A stretch of DNA of 64,000 nucleotides from Pseudolysinimonas yzui. Lineage in GTDB: Bacteria; Actinomycetota; Actinomycetes; Actinomycetales; Microbacteriaceae. Position 1 is the stretch's first letter, and each line of letters begins with the position of its first letter. Of this stretch, positions 1 to 9,113 are shown piece after piece. Under the pieces are notes generated by a model. The model made no database searches and was not told where the DNA came from. It saw only the letters and a program-made list of their open reading frames with translations. The stretch spans positions 62,001 to 126,000 of the forward strand of contig NZ_BNAI01000003.1 of the NCBI RefSeq assembly GCF_014653215.1, in the 5' to 3' direction. The position numbers were made by a program, and so were the translations under genes.

Positions 1-378
1 CACGATCGTCGTCGCCGCTTTCGCGAACACGATCGCGGGCTCGGCACCCTCGGGCGAGCACACCTCGTAGCAGACGTCGAGGCTCGCGCCGCCGAGCCGG
101 CCGATCCAGAGCTGTACGTCGAGCGGCTCCCGCAGGTACGGGATCGGCGCGAGGTACTCGACCTCCTGCCGGGCGACGAGGGTGATCGTGTCGGCGTCCC
201 GCGTGTCGGCGATCGGTGCCTCGGCGTCGTTGACCCCGTCGACCCGCAGGTCGCCGGCGCCCCAGAACACCGAGATGCGCGACTCCTCGAGCAGGGTCAG
301 CATCGCGGCGTTGTTGACGTGCCCGTAGGCGTCGAGGTCGTTCCAACGCAACCGGATCGGAACGTGGATGCGCGACAC
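1..378 (-). CDS. Acyl-CoA thioesterase, hotdog fold (3' end outside window)
   Basis: A GTG start at 378 gives a protein whose N-terminus reads through RLRWNDLDAYGHVNNAAML, the 4HBT-type hotdog active-site signature (Asp followed by GHVNN). Family members hydrolyse acyl-CoA thioesters in the cytosol. About 126 residues are visible and the C-terminus lies beyond base 1. The start sits two bases after the stop of the upstream gene ettA (TGA-cc-GTG), so the two are almost certainly cotranscribed and translationally coupled. The substrate cannot be told from the sequence. The family call is secure. Confidence 0.85.
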   Translation of the reverse strand, partial: MSRIHVPIRLRWNDLDAYGHVNNAAMLTLLEESRISVFWGAGDLRVDGVNDAEAPIADTRDADTITLVARQEVEYLAPIPYLREPLDVQLWIGRLGGASLDVCYEVCSPEGAEPAIVFAKAATTIV

Positions 379-380
379 GG

Positions 381-2063
<1,683 letters not shown>

Positions 2064-2108
2064 ACCCTCCAGCTTAGGAGCGCCGGGGATGCTCGCCCGA
2101 CGAGCGAC

Positions 2109-2699
2109 TCAGGGCAAGCGCGCCCAGTCGGTTCCCGGCGGGTCCTCCGTCGCCCAGCGCAGCACGACGTGATCTCCCGCGCGGATTACGTCGAAATTCC
2201 CGTCCGCGAAAGAAAGTGTCGTGTCGCCTGCGGGCGGAATCGTGGCGATCCAGCGCAGCAGTATCCCGTCGCGCTCGTAAACGTAGGGGGGTCCGGCGCG
2301 GAGGAATCCGTACTCGCGCACGACGAGCTCACGGCCGGCCGCGGAGGCCGGGATCTCGGTGTACACCCCGGCCGTGAAGAAGACCAGGAACCCGAGGAGG
2401 CCAACCACCGGAAGCGCGAGTATGACCGCGAGTGTTGCGACTGTGCCAAGCAGGATGCGTGCGCCCCGGCTCACTGCTCGCCACCAGGCCGCGATGAGCA
2501 GTCCGCAAAATGCGACGACGAAGAACGTAAACGCGAGCGCGAATGTCCAGTTCGGGTCGAAGGGGCCGACCAGGAACGTCAGCTGCTGGTTTCTCACCGG
2601 TTGCAGGGCACGGAAGCCGAGAGCCATCGTGAGAGCGACGATCGCTGCCGCCAACGTGATCGATGCCCAGATCAGGATGGCGCGCACGAGCGGACGCAA
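2109..2699 (-). CDS. Hypothetical membrane protein, three predicted TM segments
   Basis: The 196-residue product has hydrophobic segments near residues 7-28, 50-72 and 84-110, followed by a soluble domain of about 85 residues at the C-terminus containing RELVVREYGFLRAGPP. No known family is recognised. The listed start is a TTG; an in-frame GTG at 2687 (VRAILIWAS) would still include the first membrane segment and may be the true start, as neither has a clear ribosome binding site. It lies 31 bases downstream of a lipoprotein gene on the same strand and may share its transcript. Confidence 0.6.
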   Translation of the reverse strand: MRPLVRAILIWASITLAAAIVALTMALGFRALQPVRNQQLTFLVGPFDPNWTFALAFTFFVVAFCGLLIAAWWRAVSRGARILLGTVATLAVILALPVVGLLGFLVFFTAGVYTEIPASAAGRELVVREYGFLRAGPPYVYERDGILLRWIATIPPAGDTTLSFADGNFDVIRAGDHVVLRWATEDPPGTDWARLP

Positions 2700-2730
2700 G
2701 ACGCGCCGACTGCGAGAACGCCGAGTCCCG

Positions 2731-3195
2731 CTACCAGTCGATGGGGCGGGTGGTGCCGACGAGGCAGCGACCGGTGCTCAGCAGATCGGCGGTGGTCGAG
2801 GCGTAGCCGATGTTGCCGTACTGCCCGATGAGGCAGGTGCCGTTGAGGCGGATCGAGAACTGGATGTTGTCGGCGGCTCCGTTGATCGCGGTGCGATCCG
2901 GGGTGACCTCCATGTCGGCCTTCGGGTAGCCGGCGGCGACGAGGTTGTCGATGAACGCACGCCCGTCGAGCGCTCCCCCGGCGGCGATCAAGTCGGCGTT
3001 GACCTGGTCGAAGTAGGCGCGGTTGTCGTCCGCCGACCCTTCGAGGTCGATCTCGGGGTCGACCGGGGCTGCCGTCTCGCCGCTCGTCGAGGTGGGTGTC
3101 GGGGTCGGTGTCGGCGTTTCGACGCATCCCGCGAGGGTCAACGTCAGCACAGCCAGCGCCGCCACGGCGCCCGCGCGCAGGAGGCTGCTCGGCAT
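2731..3195 (-). CDS. Putative lipoprotein, DUF6993-like
   Basis: The protein has 154 residues with a type II signal peptide ending in the lipobox LAGC (Cys24). A Thr/Pro-rich spacer (repeats of PT) follows, then a compact domain of about 110 residues with two conserved cysteines (in GTCLIGQYG and GRCLVG). The layout fits a small actinobacterial lipoprotein family I associate with DUF6993; this is recalled, not searched. The predicted location is the outer face of the cytoplasmic membrane. Function is unknown. Confidence 0.7.
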   Translation of the reverse strand: MPSSLLRAGAVAALAVLTLTLAGCVETPTPTPTPTSTSGETAAPVDPEIDLEGSADDNRAYFDQVNADLIAAGGALDGRAFIDNLVAAGYPKADMEVTPDRTAINGAADNIQFSIRLNGTCLIGQYGNIGYASTTADLLSTGRCLVGTTRPIDW

Positions 3196-3293
3196 TCCGA
3201 CTCCCCGTTCCGACCCGTCGGGTGCCGCGGGTCATGGCGATTCTACGGCGCGGCACGCGAGGTAGCCTCGTGGCGACGGACCGGAGGCTGCAC

Positions 3294-3533
3294 ATGGCGA
3301 TCGACGTGAAGGGCTACAGCTACTTCATCGAGCGTGGCGACGACAAGCGCTGGGTGGCGACGGTCGCCGAGTATCCGGAGCTGCGTGGGGTCTCCCGGAT
3401 TCACAACCGGGCGCTCAACGAGCTCTACGCCGCCGTTGAGGCCGAGGTCTTGCGCCGGTACCACGCGGGCGAACCGATCCCGGCGCCCCCCAAGAAGCAG
3501 CCGAACCTGCTCAAGACTCTCGGCCTCACCTGA
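3294..3533 (+). CDS. Orphan HicB-like small protein
   Basis: The ATG at 3294 is preceded by GGAGG at 3283-3287, which decides the start; longer upstream reading has no such site. The 79-residue product has the pattern YSYFIERGDDKRWVATVAEYPEL followed by a helix (ALNELYAAVEAEVLRRY), the layout of the HicB partial RNase H-like fold. No HicA toxin gene lies beside it: the neighbours are a lipoprotein gene and an SSB paralogue. It may be a solitary regulator rather than an antitoxin. Toxin-antitoxin function is not supported here. Confidence 0.65.
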   Translation: MAIDVKGYSYFIERGDDKRWVATVAEYPELRGVSRIHNRALNELYAAVEAEVLRRYHAGEPIPAPPKKQPNLLKTLGLT

Positions 3534-3543
3534 GCCGCCTCCC

Positions 3544-4041
3544 TCAGAACGGGACGGGAAGCTCGCTGGGGTGCTTGGCCCGCTGCTCGGCGAGTTCGTC
3601 GAACGCCGGCTCGGGCGCATCCGGAACGTCGGGAATCTGTTCGGCGGCCTCCGCGCTCTCCGGGGTGTCCGGCGTCGCCGTGGCGGTGGGCGTGCGGGTG
3701 AACACCGACGTGCCGAACGTGAGGTCGTGGCCGAGGGAGTCGGCATCCACCTCGACGTTGATGCCCGACTTCTCTTCCGTGGCCCACTCGCGCACGCGCA
3801 GGCGCCCGGTGACGATCACGCGCTGACCCTTGAGGATCGAGCCGATCGCATTCGCGGCGAGCGACCGGAACGCGGTGACCGTGTACCAGTTCGTGTCGGC
3901 ATCCACCCATTTCTGTTCGGTGCGATCGAACTTGCGCTGCGTCGAGGCCAGGCGGAACGACGTGATCTGCAGTTGTTCGCTCGTGACGATGTGCTTGGGC
4001 GGGGTGGCGACGATTCCGGTGAGGGTGATGGTGTCTGACAT
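3544..4041 (-). CDS. Single-stranded DNA-binding protein paralogue
   Basis: The ATG at 4041 gives 165 residues, starting MSDTITLTGIVATPP, with an OB fold over about residues 1-105 that includes the segments TNWYTVTAFRSLA and GQRVIVTGRLRVREW. The tail is rich in Thr, Pro, Ala and Glu. The C-terminal tip ends in PVPF rather than the usual DDDIPF, so the partner-binding tip keeps Pro-Phe but lacks the run of acidic residues. No ribosomal genes (rpsF, rplI) flank it, so it is probably not the essential SSB but an accessory copy of the kind linked to recombination or competence in actinobacteria. Confidence 0.8.
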   Translation of the reverse strand: MSDTITLTGIVATPPKHIVTSEQLQITSFRLASTQRKFDRTEQKWVDADTNWYTVTAFRSLAANAIGSILKGQRVIVTGRLRVREWATEEKSGINVEVDADSLGHDLTFGTSVFTRTPTATATPDTPESAEAAEQIPDVPDAPEPAFDELAEQRAKHPSELPVPF

Positions 4042-4244
4042 CCGAGTTTCTCCGTTCCTAGAAGGTGGGCTCGGATGCCGGCGCCCGCTCGTGCCGTGGA
4101 AGGGGCGACCGGCATCCGATCGCCCCACTCTCGTCACCGCGCGCGGACGCGACGACGCCCGGCACGCGATCTGCGGAGCGCGGCCGGGCGTCGTCGGTTG
4201 GGGAGGACAGCGTCACTGCTGCCCGTCGGATGTCGGTGAGCGGG

Positions 4245-4457
4245 TCAGTGCTCGCGGTACTCCGGCCAGTCGGAACCGGCAGGAAGCGTCGCGTGCAGGG
4301 CGCTCTTGGCGACCTCCAGCGTCGGATACTCGCGCTCCTCGGAGCCGTCGAGCATCTTCAGCAGGAAGCCTCCTTCGGTGCGGTGGATGGAGCCGAGGGC
4401 CCCGGCCGCACCGAAAGCCACCCAGCGTTGACCCGTCATCGTGGTGTTCTCTGACAT
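4245..4457 (-). CDS. Conserved small protein of unknown function (70 aa)
   Basis: The start is the ATG at 4457. The protein has a short beta-strand pattern (GQRWVAFGAAGALGSIHRTEGGFLLKM) followed by a helix (PTLEVAKSALHATL). I recognise it as a small conserved actinobacterial protein, sometimes misnamed methyltransferase; there is no SAM-binding motif and it is far too short for one. The strand-rich body with a Leu-Glu-x-Ala helix recalls three other small proteins in this window (starting at 7133, 28021 and 31280). It lies 203 bases upstream of the SSB paralogue and 63 bases downstream of msrA. Confidence 0.65.
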   Translation of the reverse strand: MSENTTMTGQRWVAFGAAGALGSIHRTEGGFLLKMLDGSEEREYPTLEVAKSALHATLPAGSDWPEYREH

Positions 4458-4520
4458 ACCCCGACGGTAGCTCTGCTCCTCACCCCTGGGAAGGGCTCAT
4501 CCAGCCGGTTTTCAGGATGC

Positions 4521-5063
4521 TCACGAGGCGAGCACGTACTCCGCGTACGACTTGCGGATCTTGTTCACCTTCGGCAGGGCGACCGCGAGGCAGTAGCCCT
4601 GGTTGGGGTTCTTCGCGAAGAAGTCCTGGTGGTACTCCTCGGCGTCGTACCACCTGCCGAGCGGCTCGATCGTGGTGACGATCCCGCCGTCGCCGACCGG
4701 GGCATCCCAGTACTCCGCGGCGCGGTCACGGGCGGCCTCGAACTCGGCCTTCTCGGCCTCGTCGGCGTAGAACATCGCCGAGCGGTACTGCGTGCCGACA
4801 TCGTTGCCCTGCCGGTTGAGCTGGCGCGGGTCGTGGAGGGTGAAGAACACGTCGAGGATGACGGACGCCGGGATGACGGTCTCGTCGAAGACGACCCTGA
4901 CCGCCTCGGCATGGCCGGTGGTGCCGGTGCAGACGGCCTCGTACGAGGGGAACGCGGTTGTTCCGCCGGTGTAGCCCGAGACGACGTCGCTCACGCCCTT
5001 GAGAGTGCGGTAGACCGCATCGAGACACCAGAAGCAGCCGCCGGCGACAACGAAAGTGCGCAT
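4521..5063 (-). CDS. msrA: Peptide-methionine (S)-S-oxide reductase MsrA
   Basis: This 180-residue enzyme reduces methionine S-sulfoxide in proteins and free methionine in the cytosol. The catalytic motif GCFWC is at residues 9-13. SGYTGG, the TGHAEAVRV segment, the DPRQLNRQGNDVGTQYRS segment and YHQDF also match MsrA. C-terminal resolving cysteines of other MsrA types are limited here to GYCLA. No MsrB is fused or adjacent. It stands alone between a small conserved gene and a divergently transcribed aldo/keto reductase gene. Confidence 0.96.
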   Translation of the reverse strand: MRTFVVAGGCFWCLDAVYRTLKGVSDVVSGYTGGTTAFPSYEAVCTGTTGHAEAVRVVFDETVIPASVILDVFFTLHDPRQLNRQGNDVGTQYRSAMFYADEAEKAEFEAARDRAAEYWDAPVGDGGIVTTIEPLGRWYDAEEYHQDFFAKNPNQGYCLAVALPKVNKIRKSYAEYVLAS

Positions 5064-5144
5064 GTGAGGACCCTACTTTCCATGAGGTGGGGGGTTCATC
5101 TCTTACAACCGACGAGCATCGCGGAAAGTTCCTAGGCTGGGCGG

Positions 5145-6161
5145 GTGTCTGCCACCATTCAGCCCTACTCTGCCGCCCCCGACCGCTACGAGCGGATGCC
5201 CTACGTGCGGAGCGGCCGCAGCGGCCTGAAGCTGCCGCAGATCTCGCTCGGCCTGTGGAACAACTTCGGCGACGACAAGCCCCTCGCCACCCAGCGCGCC
5301 ATCCTGCGCCGCGCGTTCGACCTCGGGGTCACCCACTTCGACATCGCGAACAACTACGGGCCTCCTGCGGGCAGCGCCGAAAGCAACTTCGGGCGGATCT
5401 TCGCGGAGGACTTCCGCGCGCATCGCGACGAGCTGCTCATCTCGTCGAAGGCGGGCTACCACCAGTTCGACGGCCCCTACGGGGAGTGGGGTTCGCGCAA
5501 GTACCTGCTCGGCTCACTGGATGCGTCGCTGACTCGCACCGGGCTCGACTACTTCGACATCTTCTACTCGCACCGGCCCGATCCGGACACGCCGGTCGAG
5601 GAGACGATGGGTGCCCTCGCCCACGCGGTGCGCAGCGGCAAGGCGCTTTACGCGGGCATCTCGAACTACAGCCCTGAGCAGACGACCGCCGCGGCCGCTG
5701 CTCTCAAGGCCGAGGGTGTGCCGCTGCTCATCCACCAGCCCCGCTACAACATGTTCGACCGCCACATCGAGAACGGACTGTTCCCCGTGCTCGACGAGGT
5801 GGGCGCGGGCAGCATCGTCTTCTCGCCGCTCGCCCAGGGGATGCTGACCGACCGGTATCTGGACGGCATCCCGGCCGACTCCCGCGCCGCCGAGGGCCGC
5901 TGGATCAGCGCGTCGAACATCTCGAAGGACTACCTCGAACACGCCCGGGCGCTCAACGAGATCGCGAAGGGCCGCGGGCAGACCCTCGCCCAGCTCGCCC
6001 TCACCTGGGTGCTGCGGCACCCGCAGGTGACGAGTGCGCTCATCGGGGCGTCGAGCGTCGCGCAGCTCGAGTCGAGCCTCGGGGCTCTCGCGGCGTCGCC
6101 GCTCACGGCCGACGAGCTCGCCCTCATCGAGCCGCACGCCGTCGACGGCCTCACCCGATGA
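5145..6161 (+). CDS. Aldo/keto reductase, YghZ / Kv-beta type
   Basis: A GTG at 5145 starts this 338-residue TIM-barrel NADPH-dependent oxidoreductase. Landmarks are the N-terminal RSGRSGLKLPQISLGLWNNFG, the catalytic stretch FDIANNYGPPAGSAESNFG with its Asp and Tyr, the Lys in ISSKAGY, and His in YSHRPDPDTP. The AANNYG-like motif and loop placement match the L-glyceraldehyde-3-phosphate reductase (YghZ) branch, which detoxifies methylglyoxal-type carbonyls. Its stop is five bases before the GTG of the next gene, an EamA transporter, suggesting one transcript. The physiological substrate is not known. Confidence 0.88.
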   Translation: MSATIQPYSAAPDRYERMPYVRSGRSGLKLPQISLGLWNNFGDDKPLATQRAILRRAFDLGVTHFDIANNYGPPAGSAESNFGRIFAEDFRAHRDELLISSKAGYHQFDGPYGEWGSRKYLLGSLDASLTRTGLDYFDIFYSHRPDPDTPVEETMGALAHAVRSGKALYAGISNYSPEQTTAAAAALKAEGVPLLIHQPRYNMFDRHIENGLFPVLDEVGAGSIVFSPLAQGMLTDRYLDGIPADSRAAEGRWISASNISKDYLEHARALNEIAKGRGQTLAQLALTWVLRHPQVTSALIGASSVAQLESSLGALAASPLTADELALIEPHAVDGLTR

Positions 6162-6166
6162 GCTAA

Positions 6167-7123
6167 GTGGGCTACCTTTACGCGCTGCTCGGTGCACTGT
6201 TCTTCGGGGCGAACGGCAGCCTCACCAAGCTGCTCGTCGAAGGCGGGCTGACGGCGACGCAGCTCACGCTGTTCCGCACCCTCGGCACCGCCGCACTCGC
6301 CGGGCTCGTCTTGCTCGTCACCGACCGTGCCGCCTTCCGGCTGTCGCCTCGGCTCATGCTCGTGATGGCGATCCTCGGCCTCGCCGGCGTCGCCGTGCTG
6401 CAGGCGAGCTATGCCGCCGCGCTCGGGTTGCTGCCCGTCGGAATCACCCTGCTGCTGGAGTACACCGCCGTTCTCATGGTCGCCCTCGTCGCGTTCCTGG
6501 TGTTCAAGGAGCGGGTGAAGGCGCGGCTCTGGGTCGCGATCGGGCTCGTGCTGCTCGGGCTCGTCGCCGTCGCGCGACCGTGGGATGCCCAACTCGATCC
6601 GCTCGGCGTCGTGTTCGCGTTCATCGCCGCGATCTCGCTCACGATCTACTTCGTCGTCGGTGAGCGCCAGGTCGCCCGCACCTCCCCGCTCGCCGTCGCT
6701 TTCTGGACGACGCTCTTCGCCGGCACGTTCTGGGCCTTCTTCAGCGGCTGGTGGGAGCTGGATGCCGCCACGTTCGCCGCTCCGCTCGACCTCGGCGGGC
6801 AGTGGGGTTCCTGGGTGCTGCCGCTCGGCATCCCGCTGATCGTGACGGTCGTCGCCGGATCGTTCCTGCCGTTCCTGCTCTCGTTCTCGGCGCTCAAGCA
6901 CCTGAGCGCGACCGCCGCCGGAATCGTCGCATCGTCGGAGGTGATCTTCGCCTTCGCGGTCGCCTGGGTCTGGCTCGGGGAGAGCCTCGACCCGCTCGGC
7001 GTGGCCGGCGCCGCGGTCGTGCTCGCCGGCATCCTGCTCGCCCAGACCGCGCGGCAGAAGAAGGTCATCGTGGATGCCGAACTCGTGCTGCCGGCCGAGC
7101 CGGGTGTCGGTGGTCGCCCGTAG
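6167..7123 (+). CDS. EamA/DMT-family transporter
   Basis: The 318-residue membrane protein begins at a GTG and contains about ten hydrophobic segments in two repeated EamA halves (roughly residues 1-140 and 148-295). Each half ends in the family pattern of a charged loop before a helix, for example KERVKARLWVAIGLVLLG and GESLDPLGVAGAAVVLAG. Members export amino acids or other metabolites across the cytoplasmic membrane; substrate cannot be assigned. The short gap to the aldo/keto reductase stop suggests cotranscription. Confidence 0.88.
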   Translation: MGYLYALLGALFFGANGSLTKLLVEGGLTATQLTLFRTLGTAALAGLVLLVTDRAAFRLSPRLMLVMAILGLAGVAVLQASYAAALGLLPVGITLLLEYTAVLMVALVAFLVFKERVKARLWVAIGLVLLGLVAVARPWDAQLDPLGVVFAFIAAISLTIYFVVGERQVARTSPLAVAFWTTLFAGTFWAFFSGWWELDAATFAAPLDLGGQWGSWVLPLGIPLIVTVVAGSFLPFLLSFSALKHLSATAAGIVASSEVIFAFAVAWVWLGESLDPLGVAGAAVVLAGILLAQTARQKKVIVDAELVLPAEPGVGGRP

Positions 7124-7132
7124 TTTCGGGGT

Positions 7133-7369
7133 GTGAACCTTCCGGCACCCGTGGCGCTCGACGTGGCGACTCCCGGCGTGCGCGTCACTCCCCTGGCGAG
7201 CGGAAAGTGGCGGGTCACCAACCGGTCGGGTGCACTGCTCGGGTTGCTCGAGCCCGCCGAGTCGGGCGAGTACCGGGCGATGCGGTTCAGCGTGCGCGAC
7301 CGCGGGTATCGCACCCTCGGTGAGTTCCGCACCGCGACGGATGCCACCGACGCCCTGCGTTTCGGCTGA
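7133..7369 (+). CDS. Hypothetical small protein (78 aa)
   Basis: Begins with GTG nine bases after the EamA stop and probably belongs to the same operon. The product contains a strand-rich body (SGKWRVTNRSGALLGLLEP, YRAMRFSVRD) and a C-terminal helix (TATDATDALRF). No family is recognised; it looks like the other small strand-helix proteins of the window. Its last codons and stop are tandemly duplicated downstream (see the repeat at 7355-7387). Confidence 0.6.
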   Translation: MNLPAPVALDVATPGVRVTPLASGKWRVTNRSGALLGLLEPAESGEYRAMRFSVRDRGYRTLGEFRTATDATDALRFG

Positions 7370-7387
7370 CGCTGCGTTTCAGCTGAC
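7355..7387 (+). repeat. Tandem 16-bp duplication across a stop codon
   Basis: The words CTGCGTTTCGGCTGAC (7355-7370) and CTGCGTTTCAGCTGAC (7372-7387) differ by one base and lie one base apart. The first copy holds the last codons and TGA stop of the 78-residue gene; the second copy carries the same stop after it. This looks like a recent replication-slippage duplication. Confidence 0.8.
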
Positions 7388-7417
7388 ATCCGAGGCGCCC
7401 CGGGTTAGGGTCCCCCC

Positions 7418-7954
7418 ATGGACTGGTGGAACGACATCGTCGACTGGCTCGCCTCCGATCAGGGCTGGCGCATCCTGTCGGGCGCGATCATCCCGTTCGT
7501 CGCGATCGTGCTCGCCGGCATCATCGGCGCCGCCGTCGGCCGGGCGGGAGTGCACCGACTGGTCGACCAGCGCGATTTCGAGACCCGGGTCGCGGCGGTC
7601 GCATCTCTCGTCACCGCCGGGCAGAACGCGGTGCGCTGGCACAGCCAGGGCCCCGACGCGCGCGAGCACGCTCAGCAGGTCGCGACCGAGGCGCACGTCG
7701 CCGTGCGCCTGCTGCCGGTACCCGGCGCCGACCTCGCCGCCGACTGGGCCGCCCACCAGCTCGAGGCGATGCGCGTCAACTCGGTGAACTTCAGCCTCGC
7801 CGCCGACGACACCCTCGCCGAATACCAGAACCGCCTCGTCGACTGGCTGCGGCATCCGCGCAAGGCGAAGCGGCTGTTCTCGTCGGATCTCGACCGCTGG
7901 GACTACGACAACATCCCGATCGACGAGCTGCAGAAGCCCGCCCCGACGACCTGA
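7418..7954 (+). CDS. Hypothetical membrane-anchored protein (178 aa)
   Basis: The ATG start gives MDWWNDIVDWLAS followed by one hydrophobic segment at about residues 20-41. A soluble cytoplasmic region of about 135 residues follows, rich in Ala, Arg and Asp, with the helix-like HQLEAMRVNSVNFSLAADDTL. The topology is a single N-terminal anchor. No family is recognised with confidence. It is convergent with the gene ending at 8045, with a nested palindrome in the gap. Confidence 0.65.
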   Translation: MDWWNDIVDWLASDQGWRILSGAIIPFVAIVLAGIIGAAVGRAGVHRLVDQRDFETRVAAVASLVTAGQNAVRWHSQGPDAREHAQQVATEAHVAVRLLPVPGADLAADWAAHQLEAMRVNSVNFSLAADDTLAEYQNRLVDWLRHPRKAKRLFSSDLDRWDYDNIPIDELQKPAPTT

Positions 7955-8038
7955 CCGCGTCACCCCGCGTTTTGCGTCCCGGTCCGCACAATCCACCGCG
8001 GGGTAAGACGCAAAACGCGGACCAACACGCGGGTGACG
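7955..8038. repeat. Nested palindrome between convergent genes
   Basis: A perfect 14-bp inverted repeat pairs CCGCGTTTTGCGTC (7965-7978) with GACGCAAAACGCGG (8007-8020). An outer 8-bp pair, CGTCACCC (7958-7965) and GGGTGACG (8031-8038), encloses it. Two alternative pairings compete with it: ACCCCGCG (7962-7969) with CGCGGGGT (7997-8004), and GGTCCGC (7981-7987) with GCGGACC (8017-8023). It fills the space between two convergent genes, so it may serve as a bidirectional terminator, but the long loop and alternative folds also fit a dispersed intergenic palindromic repeat. Confidence 0.75.
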
Positions 8039-8044
8039 GGGCGA

Positions 8045-8452
8045 TCAGTCGATCGAGACGATCTCGGCGCTCCACGGGCAGTACTGGTCGCTCGTGACGA
8101 CGCCCTCTTCGACGTGGGAGGGCAGTCCGTCGCACACCTCGATCGTCATGTCGGCGAATTCGAGGGTCGCCGGATCGATGTGCCACGACCACGGCGCGTT
8201 CACCCCCGGGTCGTCGCGCACGACGATGCCGTTCGGGATGCTCGCCACCGCCTCCCCGGCGAGCAGCGCTTCGGCGTGCTCGACGAGCTCGGGGGTGGCG
8301 AGTTCGATCTTGAACGTCTCGTCGACCACCTGGAAGGTCGCGACGGGGTTGCGGTGGGGTGCCGACGAGACAGCAAGGGCGAGCACGACGACTCCGCCGA
8401 AGGCGACCGCGAGGGTGGCGGCGGCGATGACGACTTTGGGTAGGGGCCTCAC
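8045..8452 (-). CDS. Membrane-anchored protein with a BP74-N / DUF7482-like domain
   Basis: The GTG at 8452 has GGAGG about nine bases upstream and is preferred over the in-frame GTG at 8488. The 135-residue product has one N-terminal hydrophobic segment (about residues 5-28), then an extracytoplasmic domain with the run SIPNGIVVR, NAPWSWHIDP, FADMTIEVCDG and PSHVE, ending in YCPWSAEIVSID. I recall this set of motifs from the small domain at the N-terminus of Dictyostelium BP74 and its bacterial relatives; not verified by search. Two cysteines (in EVCDG and YCPW) could form a disulfide outside the cell. Function is unknown. Confidence 0.7.
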   Translation of the reverse strand: MRPLPKVVIAAATLAVAFGGVVVLALAVSSAPHRNPVATFQVVDETFKIELATPELVEHAEALLAGEAVASIPNGIVVRDDPGVNAPWSWHIDPATLEFADMTIEVCDGLPSHVEEGVVTSDQYCPWSAEIVSID

Positions 8453-8576
8453 CCCCTTAGCCTCCCGGATGACGACGATCGACGCCACCGGAACACGGGC
8501 GACCCAGCATGTCGCGTCGGACAGCCCAGTCGGATCGCCAGCCTGTGGGGAAGCGACGTCCCTAAAATGAACTGCC

Positions 8577-8649
8577 CCCCCCGTAGCTCAGGGGATAGAG
8601 CAGACGGTTTCTACCCGTCGTGTCGGGAGTTCGAATCTCTCCGGGGGGA
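8577..8649 (+). tRNA. tRNA-Arg (anticodon TCT)
   Basis: The acceptor stem CCCCCCG (8577-8583) pairs with CGGGGGG (8642-8648), and A8649 is the discriminator base. The D arm is GCTC/GAGC. The anticodon stem GACGG/CCGTC encloses the loop TTTCTAC with TCT at 8610-8612. The T arm is GGGAG-TTCGAAT-CTCTC with one G-T pair. CCA is not encoded. The 3' half overlaps, on the other strand, the end of an HNH-type gene whose stop codon falls in the anticodon loop. Confidence 0.96.
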
Positions 8650-9078
8650 CGCGCTGACGAACTCGTCGAACCACGTGAACCCGCGACGGGTGGCGGTCGC
8701 GATGGCATGGCAATTGCGACATCTCACCTCGCACTTCGCCACCTCATCCTGGATGGTCGCGAGAGACCTTCCCGCACGATAGAGCGAGCTGATCGCGCCG
8801 AGCTTCGTTCCCCGGACATGGTCGAACTCGAGCACTCTGATGTCGCAGGTGCCGCAGTCGATGCAGCCGCCTAAGAGCACACCTGCCAAGTAGCCTCGGA
8901 TCTTGATCCGTCGAGCCAGGCTGGTGCGCCTGACATTCCGGATATGACGGCTTCGATTGCCGCGATAATGCGCGCTTTGACATGCTCGGCAGTAGGAATG
9001 CAGCCCGTCGAGGTTGCGAGCCGAACGATTGAAATCGCTGCGAGGTTTCTCGCAGCCACAGCGGATGCATGTCTTCAC
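8611..9078 (-). CDS. HNH-endonuclease-like zinc protein next to tRNA-Arg
   Basis: A GTG at 9078 (VKTCIRCGCEKP) gives 155 residues; a longer reading to 9135 would only translate a tRNA-tail-like sequence. The protein begins with a C-x2-C zinc pair and a second C-x2-C (SYCRAC). It then has GCIDCG, the Asp-His step EFDHVRG and CEVRCRNCHAIA, the treble-clef ribs of HNH nucleases. Such small genes behave as selfish homing-type nucleases or phage remnants. The C-terminal residues (PRRDSNSRHDG) are encoded by the antisense of the tRNA-Arg, so the reading frame was probably fused to the tRNA on insertion. The DNA is visibly lower in GC than its surroundings. Confidence 0.7.
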   Translation of the reverse strand: MKTCIRCGCEKPRSDFNRSARNLDGLHSYCRACQSAHYRGNRSRHIRNVRRTSLARRIKIRGYLAGVLLGGCIDCGTCDIRVLEFDHVRGTKLGAISSLYRAGRSLATIQDEVAKCEVRCRNCHAIATATRRGFTWFDEFVSASPRRDSNSRHDG

Positions 9079-9113
9079 GGCGCCACACAAGCCTGCACTC
9101 CCGACACCGCACG

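Noticed and set aside
3294-4041. A HicAB toxin-antitoxin module
   Set aside because: Only the HicB-like member exists; the neighbour is an OB-fold SSB, not a HicA toxin.
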